Source of the DNA: Chitinophaga tropicalis
Lineage (GTDB): Bacteria; Bacteroidota; Bacteroidia; Chitinophagales; Chitinophagaceae
Assembly (NCBI RefSeq): GCF_009758205.1
Contig: NZ_WRXN01000010.1
Span: 1-64,000 of the forward strand
Reading direction: 5' to 3'
DNA: 64,000 nt
This document shows positions 58,124 through 64,000 of this stretch, piece by piece. The notes under the pieces were generated by a model, which worked only from the letters and a program-made list of their open reading frames with translations, was not told the DNA's origin and made no database searches. A program made the translations under genes and the position numbers. The stretch's first letter is position 1, and the number at the start of each line of letters is the position of its first letter.

Positions 58124-61100
58124 TCAGAATTTAAGATTAAGATTGAAACCAATGCTTCTTGTGGAGGGCGTCTGCAGGTTGTCTTCTCCTGCATCAGGAT
58201 CTACATTCGGCATATTAGTGAACAGCAGCAGGTTACGGCCAACAACAGAAATATCTGCACTGCGGAAGATATGTCCTTTCAGGAGTTTGTAAGGCACTCT
58301 CCAGGTCAGGGTTACCTCCCTCAGTTTAAGGAAGCTCTGTGAGTAATAGTTGTAGTTGGTGTTCACTCCATTGCTGGTATTGGTCATGTACTGGATATAG
58401 TTAACGCCCTGGGTATTGGGTGCAAAGGTCCTTGTATCGCTCACCAGGTTGCCATTTGAATCGTATATGGCTTCACCACCGGTCACTACCACACCTTTGC
58501 CTACATAGGTTGCCTTACCTTCATTTGCATCGTCCCTGAACTGGTTCACTGTACCCGGGTGAGTACCGCCCCACCACATTTTCTGGTTGGTAGTGGAATA
58601 CATCAGGCCTCCCAGGCGCCCATCCACCAGGAAACGCAGACTGAAGTTGCCGTAAGAGAAGCTGTTCTCCAGGCCATAGATCAGGTCAGGATCACTGTTG
58701 CCTACAAAACGTTTGATATTATCTTCAAGAGGGAATCCGTCGTTCTTATAAATGATATTCCCGGAAGGATCATGCTGGTATACGGTGGCAAAGATCCTGT
58801 CTGTACGGTCTCCTTCTTCCAGGTATTCCAGCTGGCTGCCACCGCCGGAGATCTCTTTTAAATAACGGCGGTAAGTGCTCAGGTTTAACAGCACATCCCA
58901 GCGGAAATGGCCGGTGCGTACAGGATTGGCAGTTGCTACTACTTCCAGGCCCCTGCGCTGATAAACATGCCCGTTCTCCAACCTGGAAGCGAAACCGCTG
59001 CCCAGTGATACCGGTATTTTGAGAATATTGTTGTAGTCTTTTGTCTGGAAATAAGTTACCTCCAGCCCGAGTCTGCCACCCAGGAATTTTGCGTCGACCC
59101 CGGCTTCCCAGCTGTCTGAAGTTTGCGGATGCAGGGATGAATTATAGATCACATCTCCGTATTCAAGCGAAGGTTTATTGTTCCAGGTAGTACCTTTATT
59201 AAATGATGGCAGGTAGCCATAAGTGTAGTTGTTATCCAATGTTCCACTGGATACTCTTGACAGGGCGCCTCTGGCCTTCAGGAAAGAGAACCATGACGGC
59301 ATATGTACCAGTTGCGATATTACTACGGCCCCTGTCACTGAAGGATAGAAGAAACTATTGTTGGCTACGGGCAATGTAGAGATCTTGTCATTACGGCCTG
59401 TAACTGAGATATACACAGCGTTATACAGTTCCAGGTCTACGAGTCCGTAGAAGCTCCTGGTGCGACGTTCTTCCAGCCAGTTGAATGACTGTACGGGGTT
59501 AGCTGAGTTGCTGAGGTTATACAGGTTGGGAATAGTTAATCCATCAGTGCTGCTGGAGTCGGACTTTTCATTCCTGTAGTAATTGGATGCGCCAGCCTGT
59601 GCACGGATCTTGAAATGTTCGTTGAAGGTATGGTTGTAATCCAGCGTCAGGTCAGATACTATGTCAAAATAACTTGCTGATGTAATAGTATACTGGCCTC
59701 TTGATTTGTTACCATAGCCAATGTAACTCTTTGGTTCATTGTAATTGCGATTCAGGCTATACTGGTTGATACCATTACGGAACTTTGCCGTGAACGAAGG
59801 ACTGATCTTATAGGTCATATCCACAGACCCGAAAGTATTGTTCTTGTCATACCCACGCAGGTATTCATATGCCTGGAAATAGGGGTTGTTATAGTAGGAG
59901 GTATTGTAATGACGTTGTTGTATACCTTCCTTCCCTTTTACCCAGTAATTACGCAGGTCACGCACGTCGATATCCGGCCCTGTCCACAGGATCAGGTTGT
60001 ACAGGTAGTTGGTAGGGCCATAACCTGTTTCAGGGAAGTTATGTGTATACTCTTTGTTGTAGCTGATACGGCCATTTACCGTAAAGTCTTTACTCAGGTT
60101 ATAATTGCCGGAAATATTGAAGGAAGTGTTCTTCAAATCGGTATTAGGCACAATACCCTGTTGATAAATATGTGATGCAGATGCCCTGAAGTTACCATTC
60201 TCACCGCTCTTTGTAAAGCTCAGGTTATTGCTGGAGATCACCCCGGTACGGAAGAAGTTCTTCACATTATTCCTTCCTCTTGACAGGAAAGGCAGTGGGA
60301 TGAGCTCTCCTGTATTTGGATCTACCGGGCTATTGAACTGGGTGGTCTCGAAATAGCCGCTTGGAGTAGAAGGATCACGCTGGTCCAGTTTTGGGCCCCA
60401 TATCCATCCACCACCTTCCGGTCCGCTACCGGAGCCGTCTATATACCTGTACTCTCCCATATACCCGTTACCGTAAGTGGTCTGTACTTTAGGTATACGG
60501 ATGAAGCTGGTCTGAAACTGTGTTGAGGAATTGAACTCTACGCTGAGGTCTTTTGAACCGCCTCTTTTAGTGGTGATCATGATAGCGCCGTTCATACCGA
60601 TAGAGCCATATAATGCAGATGCAGAGGCACCTTTCAATACGGTCATGTTTTCTATATCGTCTGCATTGATCTTATACAGGTCTGCAGTCTGATCGGGAAT
60701 ACCGTCAATTACGATCAATGGTTTTGCTCCGCGTAGCGAGATGCCGGGATCTGAGAACAGGTCTGTAGAGTTACGAATGGTGAGGCCGGCCACGCGGCCT
60801 GTCAGGGAGCTAACTACGTTTGATTCACGGGCTTTCACCAGGTCTGCGCCTTTAACTTCCTGCGCAGCGTATCCCAGTTTTGCTTTATCTTTTTTGATAC
60901 CCAAGGCTGTTACCACTACTTCGGACAATTTTTTTTCATCGTCCTGCAGTGTTACTTCATAGGTACCACTCTTACCAACGGTAAGCTGATATTGCTGATA
61001 GCCGGTAAAGTTGAACAGCAGGATATCGCCTTCGTTCACCTTTATCTGGAAGTCACCGTTATCGTTAGACATGGTGCCTCTGTTGGTACCCTTTACCATA

Positions 61101-61531
61101 ACGGATACTCCTGGCAATGGTTGTTTTTTACTGTCTGTCACCTTTCCCGAAATGGTCCTTTCCTGCGGTTCAACAGTTGAAGGAGCACCCGGTTTGATGA
61201 TAATATTATTGTCCATGCAACTGTAACTGAAGGAAGCCTGACCTGCCAGCAGCTGCAATACCTTATCCAGGGTTGTTTTAGGGGCGTTTATATTTACCCT
61301 GCGGGCCATCAGGCCTGCCGGGTCCATGCAGATGATAGAATAACTGGTCTGTGTTTCGATCATTTCGAACACTTCTTCCAGTGATTTGTTCTGTACAGTA
61401 AGAGAACAGGGAACCTTATGCAGATCGGCCCTCATAGCGGCCGCCGACTGCATAGAAAAAAGGCAGCAAAGTAACAGGCATAGCCAGCCGTTACGCTGCG
61501 TAGAAATCAGACGTTGGTAAAAACGATACAT
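58124..61531 (-). CDS. SusC/RagA-family TonB-dependent outer-membrane transporter with STN domain
   Basis: From ATG 61531 (MYRFYQRLISTQRN) the 1135-aa protein has a signal peptide, an STN domain (~35-105, SLEEVFEMIETQTSYSIICM) that takes part in signalling to FecR, a carboxypeptidase-like beta-sandwich (~122-200, TISGKVTDSKKQPLPGVSVM), a plug (~215-330 with SLTGRVAGLTIRNST and NMTVLKGASASALYGSIGMN) and a 22-strand barrel ending in GFNLNLKF. It imports a glycan or other ligand with SusD. The longer start at 61597 would overlap the fecR end and adds no signal feature. Confidence 0.93.
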   Translation of the reverse strand: MYRFYQRLISTQRNGWLCLLLCCLFSMQSAAAMRADLHKVPCSLTVQNKSLEEVFEMIETQTSYSIICMDPAGLMARRVNINAPKTTLDKVLQLLAGQASFSYSCMDNNIIIKPGAPSTVEPQERTISGKVTDSKKQPLPGVSVMVKGTNRGTMSNDNGDFQIKVNEGDILLFNFTGYQQYQLTVGKSGTYEVTLQDDEKKLSEVVVTALGIKKDKAKLGYAAQEVKGADLVKARESNVVSSLTGRVAGLTIRNSTDLFSDPGISLRGAKPLIVIDGIPDQTADLYKINADDIENMTVLKGASASALYGSIGMNGAIMITTKRGGSKDLSVEFNSSTQFQTSFIRIPKVQTTYGNGYMGEYRYIDGSGSGPEGGGWIWGPKLDQRDPSTPSGYFETTQFNSPVDPNTGELIPLPFLSRGRNNVKNFFRTGVISSNNLSFTKSGENGNFRASASHIYQQGIVPNTDLKNTSFNISGNYNLSKDFTVNGRISYNKEYTHNFPETGYGPTNYLYNLILWTGPDIDVRDLRNYWVKGKEGIQQRHYNTSYYNNPYFQAYEYLRGYDKNNTFGSVDMTYKISPSFTAKFRNGINQYSLNRNYNEPKSYIGYGNKSRGQYTITSASYFDIVSDLTLDYNHTFNEHFKIRAQAGASNYYRNEKSDSSSTDGLTIPNLYNLSNSANPVQSFNWLEERRTRSFYGLVDLELYNAVYISVTGRNDKISTLPVANNSFFYPSVTGAVVISQLVHMPSWFSFLKARGALSRVSSGTLDNNYTYGYLPSFNKGTTWNNKPSLEYGDVIYNSSLHPQTSDSWEAGVDAKFLGGRLGLEVTYFQTKDYNNILKIPVSLGSGFASRLENGHVYQRRGLEVVATANPVRTGHFRWDVLLNLSTYRRYLKEISGGGSQLEYLEEGDRTDRIFATVYQHDPSGNIIYKNDGFPLEDNIKRFVGNSDPDLIYGLENSFSYGNFSLRFLVDGRLGGLMYSTTNQKMWWGGTHPGTVNQFRDDANEGKATYVGKGVVVTGGEAIYDSNGNLVSDTRTFAPNTQGVNYIQYMTNTSNGVNTNYNYYSQSFLKLREVTLTWRVPYKLLKGHIFRSADISVVGRNLLLFTNMPNVDPDAGEDNLQTPSTRSIGFNLNLKF

Positions 61532-61541
61532 AAATTGGCTT

Positions 61542-62531
61542 TTAGCGTGAATGTCTTGTATTGGTGTCAGTACCGGTGAACCTGACATTGTTCCCATCTA
61601 TTGTGTAATCAAGATTGTCTGTTGCCCTGATCACGTCCAGTACATATCTGAGCGGTTTATCTTTAAACCTGGCAAAAAGTTTATAGCCAGCTATCTCCGG
61701 TGTGGAAAAGCTGATCTTCACATTGTACATTTTCTCAATCTTAAGCGCCGCCGCTTCCAGTGTTTCATTGCGGAACACCAGCAGGCGGGACGTCCATCCC
61801 GTTACAGTTTCAGGATCATAGCTGCCCTGTGTCACTTCCTTTGTAAGGCTGTTATAGCGCAGCTGCTGGCCGGGTTGCAGGTCATAGGGGCTTAGGGCCG
61901 GTAATGCTACCTGTATACGGCCTTCCAGCAGCGATACTGCTGTCTGTGTCTCTCCTTTATAGTGTGTGACATTAAATTTTGTACCTAATACCTGTACTTT
62001 CATGCTTCCCGCCTGTACAGAAAAAGGCTGATGAGCATTCTTTGTTACTTCAAACAATGCCTCTCCTTCCAGGAAGATATTGCGGTCTTCCTTACCAAAG
62101 TTTTCCCTGTAGCGGATAATGCTGGAAGGCGCCAGGTGCACCTGTGTGCCATCTGCCAGCTGTAATTGCAGTACCTGCCCCGGTGCGCTTCTCCGCTCCG
62201 TATATGCTATTGAGTGGTCAGGCCTGTGAAACAGGAGTGCAGCGGTTATTATAATACCCACGGTAACAGCAGCTGCTGCTACTGCCTTCCATCTCATAGA
62301 TATAATATGGCGGCGGCGGTTAATGGCCTGTTTCACCTGTTCCAGCCTGTTGTTCAACAATACTTCATCAGGCTGTTGCCTGCTGGCCACCCAGATCTCT
62401 TCCAGGACAGCGTACTGTAACCTGTTGGACTCGGAAAGGTCCAGCCATGCGGCCAGAAAGAACTCTTCGTCTCTTGTGGTCTGGTGATTAAAATGACGTA
62501 TGATCAATAGGTCTATATCCTGTTGTTCCAA
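61542..62531 (-). CDS. FecR-family anti-sigma factor
   Basis: The 329-aa protein has an N-terminal cytoplasmic anti-sigma domain (LIIRHFNHQTTRDEEFFLAA with W-L-D), one membrane segment (AVAAAAVTVGIIITAALLFH, ~84-103), and the FecR domain (APGQVLQLQLADGTQVHLAP, SSIIRYRENF, FEVTKNAHQPFSVQAG, VLGTKFNVTHY). The C-terminus is a STN-like fold (ALKIEKMYNVKISFSTPEIA). It receives the signal from SusC and regulates the sigma factor encoded upstream. Confidence 0.93.
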   Translation of the reverse strand: MEQQDIDLLIIRHFNHQTTRDEEFFLAAWLDLSESNRLQYAVLEEIWVASRQQPDEVLLNNRLEQVKQAINRRRHIISMRWKAVAAAAVTVGIIITAALLFHRPDHSIAYTERRSAPGQVLQLQLADGTQVHLAPSSIIRYRENFGKEDRNIFLEGEALFEVTKNAHQPFSVQAGSMKVQVLGTKFNVTHYKGETQTAVSLLEGRIQVALPALSPYDLQPGQQLRYNSLTKEVTQGSYDPETVTGWTSRLLVFRNETLEAAALKIEKMYNVKISFSTPEIAGYKLFARFKDKPLRYVLDVIRATDNLDYTIDGNNVRFTGTDTNTRHSR

Positions 62532-62597
62532 TGGCTGTTCTTTTTATACAGGAGAAAGACGTATAGGAGGAAAGGGTTCGTGACATGAAAAACGGAG

Positions 62598-63161
62598 TTA
62601 ACATTTTGGTAATATAGCGTAGGCTTCTTTCAATATTCTCAACGCGCGGAACATGTGTGTTTTCACTGAATTGACGGAGATATTCAGCAGGCCGGCTATC
62701 TGATCGTAGCTGAAGCCTTCATCCCTGTGCAGCCGGAATACCAGCCGCATTTGTGGTGGCAGTTGTTCTATCAGTTGCCGGATATGGACCACCATATCTT
62801 TATACATTAATAAATGGTCAGGCTGCTGGTAACCTGCAACGGCATTTTCTTCCGGCGCTGCTTCGGGCAAATCAAACAGGAGCTTCTTCCTGCGGTAATA
62901 ATCATATACCCTGTTCTTCACAGCAACATAGAGGTATGCGCCCAGCGTATTGCTGATCGTAAGCTGACTACGGTGCTGCCATAGGTGACAGAACATTTCA
63001 GCTACAATATCTTCTGCTTCATCCGTAGGATAGGGTAACAACACTTTTGCAAAGTTCAGCAGGCCTTCGTAATATCTTTTAAAGATAGCGTCAAAGGCCT
63101 CTTCATTACCGGAGATGAATAATTGCAGGTATTTATTTTCATCGAAGGAAAGCCGTGCCAT
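62598..63161 (-). CDS. ECF RNA polymerase sigma factor
   Basis: The 187-aa protein has region 2 (AFDAIFKRYYEGLLNFAKVL, PTDEAEDIVAEMFCHLWQHR) and region 4 (LPPQMRLVFRLHRDEGFSYD, QIAGLLNISVNSVKTHMFRA). It belongs to the Bacteroidota FecI-like sigma-70 family that pairs with FecR. It is the first gene of the sigma-fecR-susC-susD order and probably drives susC/susD transcription. Confidence 0.94.
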   Translation of the reverse strand: MARLSFDENKYLQLFISGNEEAFDAIFKRYYEGLLNFAKVLLPYPTDEAEDIVAEMFCHLWQHRSQLTISNTLGAYLYVAVKNRVYDYYRRKKLLFDLPEAAPEENAVAGYQQPDHLLMYKDMVVHIRQLIEQLPPQMRLVFRLHRDEGFSYDQIAGLLNISVNSVKTHMFRALRILKEAYAILPKC

Positions 63162-63406
63162 TATTTCACGAAACTAAGTAACAGGTACGGCTTTCAATGT
63201 TAGCTTTTTATTAAGTCCATGTATCCTGCTGATAATCGGGATCCTGTTCCAGTGACAGATAGGTATCTACCGGGTTTTCGATTAATTAGTTAACGATACG
63301 GAAACAGGGTTTCATCTTTAATGAATTTATAGTTTTTGAAATCGATTTAAAACTACATGTTAAAATTTGCGCTTTTAAAATATTATAACCTATTTCTTTA
63401 AAAGTA

Positions 63407-63451
63407 AAAAAGCGGTTAAGGGCACTTTTGTTGCTCTTTAACCGCTTTTAA
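63407..63451 (-). terminator. Hairpin terminator in the 63162-63466 gap
   Basis: AAAAGCGGTTAA pairs with TTAACCGCTTTT across a ~20-base loop, downstream of the small membrane protein on the minus strand, where TTTTACTTTTAAAG follows. The rest of this 305-bp gap (63162-63466) shows AT-rich promoter-type DNA and no gene. Confidence 0.65.
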
Positions 63452-63466
63452 TAACTTTTGGTGAGG

Positions 63467-63787
63467 TTATTTCTTACCTACTGCAGACCTAGGCATTACC
63501 AGTAGCTTTACAATAGTATGGGCTGTCAGTGACAGTAATACTACTACGCCAATGATAAGCAGTTGTTTTAAGGGAGTATCAAATACATCGAGGATGCCGG
63601 ATACGCCTTTTCCTGCGTACATGTTTGCCATCAGGAAAACGATGAGGCCGCAGATCCATAAGGTAAGATGTGAATAGAAATAGCGTGTTTTCTGATAGCC
63701 GTTTTTTCCAAAAGATGTGAACAGTAAAAATACGTGGGCGATGAAGAAAAGCAGGGCTAGTGCTACAAGGGAGTTAAGTACAGTCAT
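63467..63787 (-). CDS. Small membrane protein of unknown function
   Basis: The 106-aa protein has three or four membrane segments: SLVALALLFFIAHVFLLFTS, LTLWICGLIVFLMANMYAG and LLIIGVVVLLSLTAHTIVKL. Positive residues cluster at both ends (KNGYQKTR, PRSAVGKK). No family was recognised. It is monocistronic, bounded by a hairpin on the left and a dispersed repeat on the right. Confidence 0.65.
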   Translation of the reverse strand: MTVLNSLVALALLFFIAHVFLLFTSFGKNGYQKTRYFYSHLTLWICGLIVFLMANMYAGKGVSGILDVFDTPLKQLLIIGVVVLLSLTAHTIVKLLVMPRSAVGKK

Positions 63788-63899
63788 TTAAGATCAGTTT
63801 AAGCGTTGTGGTATAATGATTAAATAAGATACGATAAATGGTTATGCTTATTAAAGATATCTTTTTTAATTATTCAACCCAAGAGGGAGATTGTTATTT

Positions 63900-63962
63900 C
63901 TCAAAATGGGTTTCACCTTCGGCAAAACCCATCTTGAGAGAGAGATTTTTTTGCGCTGCGCG
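63900..63962. repeat. Dispersed triloop hairpin repeat, copy F (may continue past window)
   Basis: CTCAAAATGGGTTTCACC pairs with GGCAAAACCCATCTTGAG around a TTC loop (two mismatches), followed by a T-run and GCGC-TGC-GCG at 63953-63962. The order equals that of copy C without the middle module. Confidence 0.75.
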
Positions 63963-64000
63963 GCTATTTTTTTGAGGATATTTTTTTTGCCGGAGGCGAA

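Noticed and set aside
61532-61597. Longer SusC start
   Set aside because: It would extend into the end of fecR and place 22 unrelated residues before the signal peptide.

Overview
The window looks like chromosome of a Chitinophaga-like member of the Bacteroidota (Chitinophagaceae). The basis is a SusC/SusD pair controlled by an ECF sigma factor and a FecR anti-sigma factor, many secreted or lipoprotein glycoside hydrolases (GH71/99-like, GH78, GH42, GH115), LytTR/LytS-type two-component genes, a GlxA/AraC regulator, small Bacteroidota hypothetical families and moderate GC. No rRNA, tRNA, CRISPR array, transposase or integrase was seen.

Layout. (1) 0-5.3 kb is accessory DNA: a partial cysteine-rich protein, a small helix-turn-helix protein, an unknown 253-aa family, an overlapping minus-strand cassette resembling a replication initiator and DnaC-type loader, an RteC-like protein, and an intergenic region (5.04-5.3 kb) with A/T tracts, five degenerate 23-24-bp repeats and a DnaA-box-like sequence. 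That region looks like an iteron-type origin. (2) 5.3-10.2 kb is one minus-strand operon for a MacAB/TolC-type tripartite ABC exporter, followed by a Bcr/CflA-type MFS gene. (3) 11.9-17.9 kb holds two secreted enzymes with near-identical ricin-type lectin tails, a LytTR response regulator with its kinase, and a CPBP membrane protease homologue. (4) 18-29 kb carries GH78, GH42 and GH115 enzymes, a DODA-type dioxygenase, a SnoaL-like protein and a GlxA-like regulator. Between the last two sits an 871-bp cassette with a kinase-fold gene, bounded by perfect 47-bp direct repeats. (5) 29-36 kb is mixed housekeeping and regulatory genes. (6) 36-47 kb is a nearly complete purine-to-glyoxylate pathway: xdhA-xdhB-xdhC, uricase on the opposite strand, then allB-allC-allE-uraD-uraH and a CitE-like barrel protein of the DUF6986 type. 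That last protein is the most interesting uncharacterised enzyme here. (7) 47-56.6 kb is a mixed region with a serine hydrolase, a glyoxylate/hydroxypyruvate reductase-like gene, an M43 metalloprotease, a PEBP protein, a rhomboid, a DinB protein and pseudogene remnants. (8) 56.6-63.2 kb is a sigma-FecR-SusC-SusD locus with a phosphodiesterase/phosphatase gene downstream.

Two families of dispersed intergenic hairpins run through the window. One is built from three-base-loop stems (GCC-TTC-GGC, GGCC-TGC-GGCC, GCGC-TGC-GCG) whose outer stems differ between copies but mostly stay paired. The other has the core GTTTGGCCC/GGGCCAAAC and sits upstream of genes.
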